NCBI GenBank assembly: GCA_947628615.1
Contig: CANRAO010000001.1
Location: forward strand, 217,920-281,919
Reading direction: 5' to 3'
From: an uncultured Clostridia bacterium
GTDB taxonomy: Bacteria; Bacillota; Clostridia; Oscillospirales; Ruminococcaceae
DNA: 64,000 nucleotides
Shown: positions 22,493 through 32,218 of the stretch, one piece after another
Layout of the letters: the number at the start of each line of letters is the position of its first letter
Numbering within the stretch: the stretch's first letter is position 1
The notes under the pieces: model-generated
The model's database searches: none
What the model saw: only the letters and a program-made list of their open reading frames with translations
Told to the model about the DNA's origin: nothing
Translations under genes and position numbers: made by a program

Positions 22493-25138
22493 CTAGCGTT
22501 TTTCTATCAGCTTTTCGCCATAGTATGCCTTTAGATACATTTCCTTGATCTCACTCATAAGCGGGTATCTCGGGTTAGCACCTGTACATTGGTCGTCGAA
22601 AGCGTCTTCAGTCATTTGGTCTATCGTTGCCATAAAGTCCTCTTCGGAAATTCCGTAATCCTTTATTGACTTCTTGATACCAACCGTTTCTTTAAGCTCG
22701 TCGATAGCGTCTATAAACAGCTCAAGAGTTTCTTTGTCGTCCTTGCCCTTTATACCTAAGAAGTTTGCACATTCGCAGTATCTTTCAAGGGTATGAGGAT
22801 ATTGATATTGTGAAAATGTTCCCATCTTTCTGGGCGACGGGTTTGCATTAAATCTCATAACATTGTCTATTAAAAGTGCGTTGGCAACGCCGTGAGGCAG
22901 GTGATGATAAGCGCCTAGTTTGTGAGCCATTGAGTGGCAAACGCCTAAGAATGCATTTGCAAATGCCATGCCTGCAAGTGTTGAAGCAGTAGCCATCTTT
23001 TCTCTTGCAAAAGGATCGTTAGCACCGTTTTCATATGCAGACGGCAGATATGTGAAAATGTTTTTAAGAGCTTTTAAGGCTAAACCGTCTGTGTAATCTG
23101 TTGCCATAACAGATGCGTATGCTTCTAAAGCGTGGGTGACTGCGTCGATACCTGAAGCTGCTGTAAGTCCCTTTGGCTGATTCATCATCATATCGGCGTC
23201 TACGATTGCCATATTCGGCATCAGCTCGTAGTCGGCAAGAGGATATTTTATTCCGGTTTTTTCGTCTGTGATAACTGCAAAAGGCGTTACCTCTGAGCCT
23301 GTACCCGATGAAGTAGGAACAGCGATAAAGTATGCCTTTTCGCCCATTTTTGGGAATGTGTAAACTCTCTTTCTTATGTCAATGAATCTCATTGCCATAT
23401 CCATAAAGTCAGCTTCAGGATGCTCGTAAAGCACCCACATGATCTTAGCGGCGTCCATTGCCGAACCTCCGCCGACTGCGATAATAACATCAGGTGCGAA
23501 GGCAGTCATCTGCTTTGTACCCTCTATTGCACAGGCAAGCGTCGGGTCGGGAGCAACGTCGAAGAACGTTGCGTGCTTGATTCCCATTTCGTCTAATTGG
23601 TCTGTTACACACTTTGTGTATCCGTTTTCATATAAAAATTGGTCGGTAACTATAAAGCACTTCTTTTTATTCATTACTGTTTTCAGCTCTTTAAGTGCAA
23701 CAGGCAGACAGCCCTTTTTAAAGTAAACCTTTTCAGGTGCTCTGAACCAAAGCATATTCTCTCTCCTTTCGGCAACGGTCTTGATGTTTAACAAATGCTT
23801 AACTCCGACATTCTCAGAAACTGAATTTCCTCCCCATGAACCGCAGCCAAGCGTAAGGGACGGTGAAAGCATAAAGTTATAAAGGTCGCCGATACCGCCG
23901 TGTGACGACGGAGTGTTTACAAGAATACGGCAGGTTTTCATCATATTTGCAAACTTGTCGATTTTTTCTTTTTCGGTTACAGGATTTACATAAAGCGAAG
24001 CGGTGTGTCCGTAGCCGCCGTCTTTAATCAAGTGGTCAGCTTTGTTTAAAGCGTCGTCGAAGCTCCTTGACTTATACATACCCAGAACAGGAGAAAGCTT
24101 TTCATGAGCGAAAGGCTCGTCTAGAGAAACTGAAGTAACCTCTCCGATAAGAATTTTTGTCTTTTCAGGAACGTCTATTCCCGCAAGCTTAGCGATGTCG
24201 TATGCCGACTGACCTGCAATTTTTGAGTTTAGAGAACCGTTGATGATCATCGTTTCACCGAGCTTTTTGGTCTCAGCTCTGTTTAGAATGTAACAGCCTC
24301 TTTCTTTAAACTCTTTCTTGACGTCAAGGTAAATGTCCTTGTCAACAATAACAGATTGCTCAGATGCACATATAACGCCGTTATCAAACGTCTTTGAGTG
24401 AATAATTGAGTTTACAGCCATTTTAATATCAGCCGATTTGTCAATAACAGCAGGTACATTTCCTGCGCCGACGCCAAGAGCAGGCTTTCCGCTTGAATAA
24501 GCAGCGTGAACCATACCCGGTCCGCCCGTTGCGAGAATAATATCAGCCTCGCTCATTACCATATTTGTAAGCTCAAGGGACGGAACGTCTATCCAAGCGA
24601 TAATTCCCTCAGGTGCGCCTGCTTTAACAGCGGCTTCCAGAACGATTTTTGCAGCTTCGATCGTGCAGTTCTTAGCTCTCGGGTGAGGGGAGATAATAAT
24701 TGCGTTTCTTGTCTTTAAGCAGATTAGGGTCTTGAATATTGCGGTCGACGTCGGATTGGTAGTAGGGATTACCGCTGCGACTACACCTATAGGCTCCGCT
24801 ACTTTTATAGTTCCGAACGCTTCGTCTCTTTCAATTATGTCGCAGGTTTTTGTATCTTTATATGCGTTGTAGATGTATTCAGCCGCATAGTTGTTTTTTA
24901 TTACCTTGTCTTCAACTATGCCCATACCTGTTTCTTCAACAGCCATTTTTGCAAGAGGTATTCTCTGCTTGTTAGCAGCAATTGCCGCCGCTTTGAAAAT
25001 CTCATCGACCTTTTCCTGCGAAAATGAAGCGAACTCTTCCTGAGCCTTTCTCAGCTGTTTAAGTCTTGCGTCTAAAGATTCAACACTGTCAACAAGTATT
25101 GTTTTAGTCTCGCACGATGTTTCCTTTTTGTTACTCAT
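22493..25138 (-). CDS. adhE: Bifunctional acetaldehyde-CoA/alcohol dehydrogenase
   Basis: An 881-residue cytoplasmic enzyme that turns acetyl-CoA into ethanol through acetaldehyde, oxidising two NADH. The N-terminal CoA-acylating aldehyde dehydrogenase (about 15-440) shows VIPTTNPTSTAIFKT and the catalytic Cys in DNGVICASEQS. The C-terminal iron-dependent alcohol dehydrogenase (about 450-875) shows the NAD site VGGGSAMDAAK, PTSSGTGSEVT and the metal ligands in CHSMAHKLGAYHHLPHG. Full length, no truncation. The gene lies 44 bp downstream of rex on the same strand, so both are probably transcribed from the rex promoter and repressed by Rex at low NADH. The ribosome site is aggagagatttttta. Confidence 0.97.
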   Translation of the reverse strand: MSNKKETSCETKTILVDSVESLDARLKQLRKAQEEFASFSQEKVDEIFKAAAIAANKQRIPLAKMAVEETGMGIVEDKVIKNNYAAEYIYNAYKDTKTCDIIERDEAFGTIKVAEPIGVVAAVIPTTNPTSTAIFKTLICLKTRNAIIISPHPRAKNCTIEAAKIVLEAAVKAGAPEGIIAWIDVPSLELTNMVMSEADIILATGGPGMVHAAYSSGKPALGVGAGNVPAVIDKSADIKMAVNSIIHSKTFDNGVICASEQSVIVDKDIYLDVKKEFKERGCYILNRAETKKLGETMIINGSLNSKIAGQSAYDIAKLAGIDVPEKTKILIGEVTSVSLDEPFAHEKLSPVLGMYKSRSFDDALNKADHLIKDGGYGHTASLYVNPVTEKEKIDKFANMMKTCRILVNTPSSHGGIGDLYNFMLSPSLTLGCGSWGGNSVSENVGVKHLLNIKTVAERRENMLWFRAPEKVYFKKGCLPVALKELKTVMNKKKCFIVTDQFLYENGYTKCVTDQLDEMGIKHATFFDVAPDPTLACAIEGTKQMTAFAPDVIIAVGGGSAMDAAKIMWVLYEHPEADFMDMAMRFIDIRKRVYTFPKMGEKAYFIAVPTSSGTGSEVTPFAVITDEKTGIKYPLADYELMPNMAIVDADMMMNQPKGLTAASGIDAVTHALEAYASVMATDYTDGLALKALKNIFTYLPSAYENGANDPFAREKMATASTLAGMAFANAFLGVCHSMAHKLGAYHHLPHGVANALLIDNVMRFNANPSPRKMGTFSQYQYPHTLERYCECANFLGIKGKDDKETLELFIDAIDELKETVGIKKSIKDYGISEEDFMATIDQMTEDAFDDQCTGANPRYPLMSEIKEMYLKAYYGEKLIEKR

Positions 25139-25182
25139 TAAAAAATCTCTCCTATCATGATATAAAAATATAATTTATATTA

Positions 25183-25824
25183 TCAGTCAGCATTTTTACT
25201 GATGGATTTTGACAAAATAGCTAGTGACGCCGCAAGATTTTCATTTTTAACTATAATGCTTTCGGGTACTTTTAAATGTACCTGAGCAAAGTTCCATATA
25301 GCCAGAATACCTGCCTTGACCATAATATCGCAAACCTCTTGGGCATACTCGTCGGGAACGGTTATTATCCCTATGTGAACATTGAGCTTTGTGCAAATTT
25401 CAATTATACGGCTGTTTGAATAAATCTTTTTTCCGTGAACCTCTGTTCCTATCAAATCATTGTTAGTGTCAAAGCCTGCAATTACGTTGAGCCCATGACT
25501 TTTAAAACCCTTAAATGACATCAATGCACTGCCAAGATGCCCGACCCCTACTACAATAGCGTCTTTAACATTATCATAGCCTAAATACTTTTCTATATCC
25601 ATTATCAGCTTGCTCAGCAAATAGCCTGTTCTGGGCTTTCCGCCGCTTTCACTTACTGACGCTAAATCCTTTCTGACCTGTACCTCGTTCAGATTCAAGC
25701 CTTTGGCTACTACAGGTGCTGAAATGTTGATAACACCTTCATCTGCCTTGCCTTTTAAATAGGTCAAATAGTCGGGAAGTCTTTTGACAGTTTGCTTTGG
25801 CACCGCTTTTTCAGACTCTGACAT
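25183..25824 (-). CDS. rex: Redox-sensing transcriptional repressor Rex
   Basis: A 213-residue homodimeric repressor that leaves DNA when NADH is high. An N-terminal winged helix (about 10-80, with NLNEVQVRKDLASVS as recognition region) precedes a Rossmann NAD(H) domain (VVGVGHLGSAL, about 90-200) and a C-terminal domain-swapped helix. Length and order are typical. It is the first gene of a rex-adhE operon. A Rex operator sits about 90 bp upstream of its start, indicating autoregulation. Other likely targets in the window are pckG and, by linkage, adhE. Confidence 0.97.
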   Translation of the reverse strand: MSESEKAVPKQTVKRLPDYLTYLKGKADEGVINISAPVVAKGLNLNEVQVRKDLASVSESGGKPRTGYLLSKLIMDIEKYLGYDNVKDAIVVGVGHLGSALMSFKGFKSHGLNVIAGFDTNNDLIGTEVHGKKIYSNSRIIEICTKLNVHIGIITVPDEYAQEVCDIMVKAGILAIWNFAQVHLKVPESIIVKNENLAASLAILSKSISKNAD

Positions 25825-25912
25825 ATTTTCACCTCACAAGTCCGAAATCTTAATCGGTATTAATTTATCGATATAATTATAATATTACATAAGTGCATTG
25901 TCAATGATAATA

Positions 25913-25930
25913 TTGTTAATTATTTAACAT
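25913..25930. promoter_or_regulatory. Rex operator upstream of rex-adhE
   Basis: TTGTTAATTATTTAACAT matches TTGTTAAnnnnTTAACAA at all constrained positions except the last. Confidence 0.75.
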
Positions 25931-26063
25931 TCTACCTTTTGACTAAAATTAACCATAAATGCGTATTCTTTTTGAATAGTTTAACACGCCTTTTATTAAG
26001 AAATGTTATACATTCTATATTATGAAATAAATCAGAAAATTTTATTTGTTTTATAATAAAAAT

Positions 26064-26093
26064 AAACCGTCCAGGTATTATCCTGAACGGTTT
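26064..26093 (-). terminator. Terminator of the secreted FN3-like protein gene
   Basis: AAACCGT-CAGG (26064-26074) pairs with CCTG-ACGGTTT (26082-26093). On the minus strand it is followed by a T-rich tract. Confidence 0.75.
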
Positions 26094-26105
26094 CAAATAA
26101 TTAAA

Positions 26106-27113
26106 TTATTTTGCTTTTTTGCTTACAACCTTTGACCACGGACCGTAATTCTTTTTACCATTTGCGGTATTGAAAGCTTTTACTTTAATAAAATACTTTT
26201 TCTTTGATTTAAGATTTTTTAAAGTAGCCTTGTTTTTCTTTACTGTAGCTGTTTTCTTACCTTTGGTAAATTTGTTGTTAGCAGCATATACTACCTTATA
26301 GCCTTTTGCTCCGCTGACTTTTTTCCAACTTACATTAAGTTTCTTTTTCTTTGCTTTCACCCTTACATTTTTAACTTTTGCAGGCTTAGCGACAGTTGTT
26401 TTTGTTGCCTTTGGAGCTACAGGTATTACCTTTGATGTGGGTGCTGTTGTAGTTATATTGCTTGTTGATGCATTCGACGATGTAATCTTTGATGATGATT
26501 CGCTTGATGATTCAGATGACGACTCACTTGACGATTCGCTTGATGATTCGCTTGATGACTCGCTAGAAGAATTTGATGTATCATCATTGTTATCAATTAA
26601 TTCATCTGAAGGATCTGTTAAGTAAACGCCGACAAGAGAACAGGTAACACCGTTATCAGCAGCATAATATACAGCTGAATTATCAGCAGTTTTAAATGCT
26701 GCCGCAAGGAACAAAACTACCTCAGCATTAACAGATGAGGTGCCCTTCCATGGGATAACATAAACTCCGTCTTTGTCGATTTGTACTAATGGATTTCCGT
26801 TTTCGTCCGGATTCCAACCTGTCCAGTCAGCTCCGTTTGAAAAAATCATGTAGGCTGCAATCGGTGTTGTTATACCTTTAACATCAATTGCAATATAAAG
26901 TTCATTTTTCTGATATAACTCAGGTAATTTAGTTTGATTTCCCCAATCCTGAATTAGCTTGAACTGATCGCCTTCAAGTGTACCTGATGTTCCGTACCAA
27001 CCGTTTGATGGTTCGATAGTTTCAGCAGCAGATGAAGTGAAAGATGCAACAGCTACCGATGATAATGCCAAAATTGATGCCGTTAATCCTGATAAAATTT
27101 GTTTTAATTTCAT
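26106..27113 (-). CDS. Secreted protein with Ser-rich linker and basic FN3-like C-terminus
   Basis: A 335-residue exported protein. The signal peptide spans about 1-29 (ending SSAAE). An N-terminal beta-rich domain follows (about 36-172) with several Trp residues, including DWTGWNPDENG, possibly carbohydrate-binding but of no family I can name. A Ser/Glu linker of repeated SSES units runs about 180-210, then Ser/Thr/Pro spacer, and finally a strongly basic FN3-like module (about 245-335; LNVSWKKVSGAKGYKVVY, KKYFIKVKAF). The same module ends three neighbouring proteins. The gene lies just downstream of the GH5 cellulase, which supports a role in plant polysaccharide use (inference). Confidence 0.75.
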   Translation of the reverse strand: MKLKQILSGLTASILALSSVAVASFTSSAAETIEPSNGWYGTSGTLEGDQFKLIQDWGNQTKLPELYQKNELYIAIDVKGITTPIAAYMIFSNGADWTGWNPDENGNPLVQIDKDGVYVIPWKGTSSVNAEVVLFLAAAFKTADNSAVYYAADNGVTCSLVGVYLTDPSDELIDNNDDTSNSSSESSSESSSESSSESSSESSSESSSKITSSNASTSNITTTAPTSKVIPVAPKATKTTVAKPAKVKNVRVKAKKKKLNVSWKKVSGAKGYKVVYAANNKFTKGKKTATVKKNKATLKNLKSKKKYFIKVKAFNTANGKKNYGPWSKVVSKKAK

Positions 27114-27130
27114 TCTTATTCCCTCCTAAT

Positions 27131-27166
27131 AAAATAAGGTATATCATTTCTGACATACCTTATTTT
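27131..27166 (-). terminator. Terminator of the GH5 gene
   Basis: AAAATAAGGTAT pairs with ATACCTTATTTT around a short loop. It lies between the GH5 stop and the next gene on the minus strand. Confidence 0.7.
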
Positions 27167-27214
27167 AGCACTTTGATTTTCTACTGTCAATAGTTTTTAC
27201 AATTTTTTTTGAAA

Positions 27215-29917
27215 TTATTCTTTAGATTTTGTACTTATATTAACTTTAAATTTAATTTTCTTCCAAGAACCTGTTGCCTTTTCGGTCTTGCCGTTAGCTT
27301 TGTAATTCTTATAGGCTCTTACTCTTACCCAATAAGTCTTGCCCTTCTTGAGCTTTTTAATTTTAAGTGTAACCTTCTTAGAATTCTTCTTCAAGGTCTT
27401 CTTAGCAAGTGGCTTCTTGAAGTTCTTCTTAGCAGATACTTGAATAATGTATCCTGTAACCTTGCTTGCTTTCTTCCACTTAATTGTTACCTTTTTGCCC
27501 TTAGCACTAGCTTTTAGGTTCTTTATCTTAGCCTTGTTTACTATCTTCTGTGCGTCAGCTTTAGCATTTGACTTTGGTGCAGTAGTTGTTACATTGTTTG
27601 CAGGTGCTGTTGTTCCCGGTTTAGCTGTTTGGTTTCCGTTGTTATTGTTGTTGTTATTATTTCCCGGTTTATCTGGTTCATGTGGTTCCTCTATAGTATC
27701 CTTTGCTCCGCATACTGTACATACGCCGTTTACGAAGTTATGTTTTCCGGTTGCCGGTATTTCCTGCTCTTCTGTTACATTATCAATTGAACATGTGTGC
27801 TTACGCATTCCTGCTTCTCCGCAGGTTGCTTCCTTTACTGTTTCCCAGGCACTCCATGTGTGTCCTTTAGCCTTATACATATCTTGATATACTTCTCCGC
27901 AGGCTGTACATTTGTACTCTCTGTATCCCTGCTCTGTACATGTCGGCTCTGTAAATGTGTATGAACCTTCTTCATAATGGTGACGTGTATGTGTAATCGG
28001 ATATGTTGCTGAGTAGTATGTCAACTGTATTGCTACTCCATCTTTATCAAAAATTGCTTTGTCTTTTCCATTATCGTCTTTTACAAAGGCATTTCCTGCA
28101 TTTCCATTTTCATCAACAACAATATTACCATAGTAAAGGTTTATTGCATTAGCTCCGCTTGCATTTCCGCCTTTATATGAATCAAGTATCTTCTTTGCGT
28201 CTACCGTATATGTGTATTCATCTGCTGATTCATCATATGTGCAGTCTGATAGTTTTACAAAGTTATCATTCCAGCCTGACCATACATTGGTGTCATATGG
28301 TTTTATATTGAATACATTATCATCGGCTGCAGGCTTTTTCTCTGATGTGATCTTGAATTTAAAAGTTAGTTCTTTAATTGTCTTAACAGCCAGCATACTT
28401 TCTTCAAGTGATACGATATATCCTTCAGGAGTCTGTCCAAGTGCAATTGCTTCCTCAATCAATTCTATTGAGTTGCCTTTTTCTCCCTCTCTTACTGAAA
28501 CATATTCAGCAGTTGCATTTTCATCTTCCATCAGCTTGTAGTAAGCTGTCTTAAGGTCTGTATAAGCCTTTGTTAAGTCTTCATCTGATGTGCCTTCAGC
28601 TGCTACAAGACCCTGAGCTGTTTCAAGAGCTGTATTTACTGCACTCCATGTCTCTGTTGTGTAGTTATCGCTCTTTAATTCAGAAATGAATGTTATATAT
28701 CTGCTGAGATTTTCCTTTGGACTCAGATAAACTTCCATCATAGCGTCTATGATTTCCGGCTGTTCGATCTTATATGTATTTCTGTTGATAAGCCCGAAGC
28801 TGTTTCCAACTGCTCCGTTATCCCAATATACAGGTACACAGCCGTATTCCTTACAAAGTTTGCACATAGTACCGTCATAATGTGCTCTGTAGATAGTATT
28901 AACAGCGTCAGAATCCGTTTTGTTTATACAGCCGTACTCACCTATAATTACAGGATAGCCTGTTGTTACGAACTTGTTGTATACTTTCTTGATTTGACCT
29001 TCCATATAGTCTTCATCGCTGTTCCATGTAACCTTTTTGCTTGGGTTACCGTCTTCTCCCCACTGTGAGTAAGAACCGCTTGTATCATCACCGCCGAAGT
29101 CCCAAGGATCATAGTAGTGGACAGAAACCATTATTCTTTTTTCACTTTCAGGAATAGAAGAATCTCTGTGAGTATCTGTAGGAATAGCAAAGCCGTAATC
29201 ACCTACGGTATTATCAATGTTTGTGTACCATCCCGGAACTAAAAGCCAGCGCTTTGCATTGTTATCACTTGTCTGGCGTACAGTGTCAACAAATACCTGA
29301 TTGTAATTGTTTATATTGTCATAAACAGCTTGAGTAGGATTTCCTGAAGCACCTACCTCGTTCATTGACTCAAAGATAAGATGCTCGTCATAATCAGCGA
29401 ATTTTTCTGCAATTTGCCTCCAGCACGCCTCAAATTTAGCTACAATAGCGTTCTGATTCGGAGCGGAGCAATCCAGCCACGCACCATTATCACTATCTTG
29501 GTTTCCGTCGTGGTGGATATTTATAATTACATATAAATCACACTCAATGCACCAGTCAACAACTTCCTGAATACGATCAAGCCATGCTTCATCAATTTTA
29601 TAGGTTGTCTGAGGTCCGATTCTGCCCATATAAGTAACAGGTATACGAATCGACTTGAATCCGGCATTTTTAACTGCTTGAATAAGTTCTTTCTTAACGG
29701 TAGGATTGCCCCATGAAGTTTCATCTCCCTTTCCGTTAGCATAAGCGTCAAACTGATTTCCTAAGTTCCAGCTTGCTCCCATAGCAGCAGTGATTTCTTC
29801 CTGATTCAAATCATCGAAAGTTTCTTCAGCATTTACTGTAAAAGAAATCAAACTGACTGTGGCTGATATTGCTACAACAGCACTTATCAGCCCTGAAAGT
29901 ATTCTTTTTGCTTTCAT
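27215..29917 (-). CDS. Secreted GH5 endoglucanase with accessory modules
   Basis: A 900-residue exported beta-glucanase. Signal peptide about 1-31. GH5 catalytic domain about 40-385: SIRIPVTYMGR, general acid E187 in FESMNEVG, HYYDPWDFGG, nucleophile E327 in IIGEYGC. A helical spacer follows (about 395-465), then a beta-rich domain (about 470-640) that may bind carbohydrate, a Cys/His-rich stretch with repeated PTCTEQGYREYKCTACG-like units (about 645-750), an Asn/Gly/Thr linker, and the basic FN3-like module (about 795-900). There is no dockerin, so it is probably not cellulosomal. Exact substrate (cellulose, mixed-linkage glucan, mannan) cannot be told. Divergent from the LRR gene. Confidence 0.92.
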   Translation of the reverse strand: MKAKRILSGLISAVVAISATVSLISFTVNAEETFDDLNQEEITAAMGASWNLGNQFDAYANGKGDETSWGNPTVKKELIQAVKNAGFKSIRIPVTYMGRIGPQTTYKIDEAWLDRIQEVVDWCIECDLYVIINIHHDGNQDSDNGAWLDCSAPNQNAIVAKFEACWRQIAEKFADYDEHLIFESMNEVGASGNPTQAVYDNINNYNQVFVDTVRQTSDNNAKRWLLVPGWYTNIDNTVGDYGFAIPTDTHRDSSIPESEKRIMVSVHYYDPWDFGGDDTSGSYSQWGEDGNPSKKVTWNSDEDYMEGQIKKVYNKFVTTGYPVIIGEYGCINKTDSDAVNTIYRAHYDGTMCKLCKEYGCVPVYWDNGAVGNSFGLINRNTYKIEQPEIIDAMMEVYLSPKENLSRYITFISELKSDNYTTETWSAVNTALETAQGLVAAEGTSDEDLTKAYTDLKTAYYKLMEDENATAEYVSVREGEKGNSIELIEEAIALGQTPEGYIVSLEESMLAVKTIKELTFKFKITSEKKPAADDNVFNIKPYDTNVWSGWNDNFVKLSDCTYDESADEYTYTVDAKKILDSYKGGNASGANAINLYYGNIVVDENGNAGNAFVKDDNGKDKAIFDKDGVAIQLTYYSATYPITHTRHHYEEGSYTFTEPTCTEQGYREYKCTACGEVYQDMYKAKGHTWSAWETVKEATCGEAGMRKHTCSIDNVTEEQEIPATGKHNFVNGVCTVCGAKDTIEEPHEPDKPGNNNNNNNNGNQTAKPGTTAPANNVTTTAPKSNAKADAQKIVNKAKIKNLKASAKGKKVTIKWKKASKVTGYIIQVSAKKNFKKPLAKKTLKKNSKKVTLKIKKLKKGKTYWVRVRAYKNYKANGKTEKATGSWKKIKFKVNISTKSKE

Positions 29918-30122
29918 TTTTTTACCTCATTTCTGTTATTGACTTAATTATACATTTTAAAAGCCAATAAGTTTTTATAATATAATGTTAACATATTTAT
30001 TCAAAGATTTCAATACAAAATAAATCAAAAATACTCTATAAATTAATTGACGAAATTGATTTTTTAACGTATAATTATGGTATAGTTGGTTCTGTAATGG
30101 TTGGTAATTACTTGGAGGTAAA

Positions 30123-31562
30123 ATGAAAAAAATAGTAACGGTTTTTACAATGATTTGCATACAGCTCATGACTGCGTTTTGTACAAATTCGTCATTAGCT
30201 GTTTTTGGTGTGGGCAACGATATAGATTTTGACTCTGCTGAGCCTATTGAATGTGATGTTATTTATGAAAAAACAATCGAGAGCAATAGTTATATACTGT
30301 CGAGCTTTACCGCTCCCGAGGACGGATTTTATCTGTTTGAAGCTATGGGTGTTAAATATAAAGTAGGAGCGTTTTTTGAAAAAGAGTATAATTATTATGA
30401 GCCTGTTGCAACGCTTTATGACAGTGGTAAAAACGAGCTGCAGTATGTTGAGTTTGATTATTATGACCCGTCTATGAAAGGGCAAGTTCCGTATACAAAA
30501 ATGGTTCAGAAACTGAAGAAGGGTGAGGTATGTTACTGCAAAACACAGCTTCTTGATCCTGAAAGCAGCGGTAAATATTCTATAAGAGTAATGAAAGCTC
30601 CCGATTTGGTTTTTACATATTCATCGTCAGATGAGTTTTCCGGAAATTATGAGATTTACAGATATACCGGTTCTTCAAAGGAAGTTACTTTAAATGATAA
30701 TTATACAGTCGCTAAGGATGATTCACTTTACACTCCTATGGATGATGTTGTTTTAGATGGAATAGGATTAGGTGCGTTTGAGGGAAATGAATATTTAGAG
30801 AGCATTACTTTGCCGTATGATTTAACCTATATTGCTTCTGAGGCTTTTCTAAACTGCAAAAGGTTGAATACAGTTGATCTTAGCAGGAATATCAGTATCA
30901 TAGGCTTTAGGGCTTTTGCAGGATGTGAGTCGCTAAAGAGCATTACTATTAATTCTTATGACGTTATTCTTGAACCGCAATGCTTAGGTTACGATGAAAA
31001 CGGTAATAAGTACAGCGATTTCAAAATAATCTGTAATGAGGATTCTACTGCGGAGGAGTATGCCAAAGAAAACGGAATAGATTATACTCTTATAACCAAA
31101 GAACCTAATCTTTCTGATAACTCCGACAACACAAATACGAGTAATTCGGATAATGATGAAAAAAATCCGTCAACAACTGCCAAGACTCATAATAGTACAA
31201 GCGCAAGTGTTACAAACGTCGCACCAAGTAAGGGAAATCAGGTAGTAAAGCCCAAAGTGAAAAAGGCGAAAATTAAGAAGATAAAAAGAACGTCAAAGAA
31301 AAGACAACTGAAAGTTATGTGGAAGAGAATAAGCGGTGTTTCAGGTTATGAGATAAAATGCGGGCTTAACAACAAAATTAATAAAGGGAAAAGAGACATC
31401 ACTATAAAAAAGAATTCAAATTCTAAAATAATCAAGGGTTTGAAGTCAAATAGAGTATACTATTTTAAAATAAGAGCTTATAAGAAATTTATATCTGCAA
31501 ACGGTGAAATGCAGAAATCCTATGGCAAATGGTCGAAAGTTAAAAAGGCGAAAACAAAATAG
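30123..31562 (+). CDS. Secreted leucine-rich-repeat (BspA-type) protein with basic FN3-like C-terminus
   Basis: A 479-residue exported protein. The signal peptide spans about 1-28. A beta-rich domain follows (about 30-185), then BspA/LRR_5-type repeats (about 210-300: LGAFEGNEYLESITLP, EAFLNCKRLNTVDLS, RAFAGCESLKSITI), an Asn/Ser/Thr linker (about 330-370) and the basic FN3-like module (about 378-479, KVMWKRISGVSGYEIK). BspA-type repeats usually mediate binding to surfaces or proteins. The start ATG follows TTGGAGGTAAA. It is divergent from the GH5 gene, which carries the same terminal module. Confidence 0.85.
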   Translation: MKKIVTVFTMICIQLMTAFCTNSSLAVFGVGNDIDFDSAEPIECDVIYEKTIESNSYILSSFTAPEDGFYLFEAMGVKYKVGAFFEKEYNYYEPVATLYDSGKNELQYVEFDYYDPSMKGQVPYTKMVQKLKKGEVCYCKTQLLDPESSGKYSIRVMKAPDLVFTYSSSDEFSGNYEIYRYTGSSKEVTLNDNYTVAKDDSLYTPMDDVVLDGIGLGAFEGNEYLESITLPYDLTYIASEAFLNCKRLNTVDLSRNISIIGFRAFAGCESLKSITINSYDVILEPQCLGYDENGNKYSDFKIICNEDSTAEEYAKENGIDYTLITKEPNLSDNSDNTNTSNSDNDEKNPSTTAKTHNSTSASVTNVAPSKGNQVVKPKVKKAKIKKIKRTSKKRQLKVMWKRISGVSGYEIKCGLNNKINKGKRDITIKKNSNSKIIKGLKSNRVYYFKIRAYKKFISANGEMQKSYGKWSKVKKAKTK

Positions 31563-31602
31563 TATTAATAAATAATCGAGAAGATCATTGCCTATAAAAG
31601 TT

Positions 31603-31641
31603 AAGGACGAACCTGTTTATACAGGTTCGTCCTTATTCTTT
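31603..31641. terminator. Strong bidirectional terminator
   Basis: A perfect 14-bp stem, AAGGACGAACCTGT with ACAGGTTCGTCCTT (31603-31616 with 31621-31634), between convergent genes. Confidence 0.9.
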
Positions 31642-31971
31642 TTGTAAATCTAACAATGTTTCCATTCTTTCAGACGCTCTTATTTTATTGTCATACGTTA
31701 ATTTATTATATAAATTCAAAATATTATCGATATCATCGTCGTCTGTATTATTATTTGTATTGTTTCCTTCTCTGCCAAGAATATAGTCAGTAGTTACATT
31801 AAAACAATTTGCTACATCTATTATATAATTTATTGGTGCCTTTACATCGCCGTTTTCATATCTGCTTATTTCCTGCTGGGAGATCCCTATCAATTTGGCA
31901 AGCTCAGATTGTGTCATACGGCCTTTTCTGACCTTTACTAAATTAGGGTACAAATACAAATTATTTTGCAC
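31633..31971 (-). CDS. XRE-family helix-turn-helix regulator
   Basis: A 112-residue cytoplasmic DNA-binding protein. The HTH spans about 12-68 (MTQSELAKLIGISQQEISRY, then the typical DVANCFNVTTDYILG turn). An Asn/Asp-rich linker and a short C-terminal helix follow. The start is GTG, with GGAGG about seven bases upstream. The gene is divergent from the repeat-protein gene at 32219. A palindrome sits over that gene's promoter, so local control is likely (inference). Confidence 0.88.
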   Translation of the reverse strand: MQNNLYLYPNLVKVRKGRMTQSELAKLIGISQQEISRYENGDVKAPINYIIDVANCFNVTTDYILGREGNNTNNNTDDDDIDNILNLYNKLTYDNKIRASERMETLLDLQKE

Positions 31972-32041
31972 AATAAACCTCCGTATTCAATCGATAAAAC
32001 CGTTAAATCTTACAAATTTATTATACATCACATATGAGGTA

Positions 32042-32070
32042 TTGACAAACAACGTAAATGCTGTTATAAT
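32042..32070 (+). promoter_or_regulatory. Consensus promoter of the repeat-protein gene
   Basis: TTGACA (32042-32047), 17 bp, TATAAT (32065-32070). The leader to the ATG at 32219 is about 140 bases. Confidence 0.8.
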
Positions 32071-32078
32071 GTCATTTA

Positions 32079-32096
32079 TACAATATATATGTTGTA
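32079..32096. promoter_or_regulatory. Candidate operator at the transcription start
   Basis: Inverted repeat TACAA-8 bp-TTGTA located about 9-26 bp after the -10 box, and followed by a further TTGTACAA palindrome (32093-32100). It is placed where a repressor such as the divergent XRE protein could block transcription. Confidence 0.45.
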
Positions 32097-32218
32097 CAAT
32101 ATTAGTTTGAAAAAAATATAAAAAAAATTCAAATTTAATATTGTAAAAATATTCAAAATGTGTTATAATACAATGGCATTTTTTAATGTAATAAATTTAA
32201 AAATGGAGGAATTTATTT

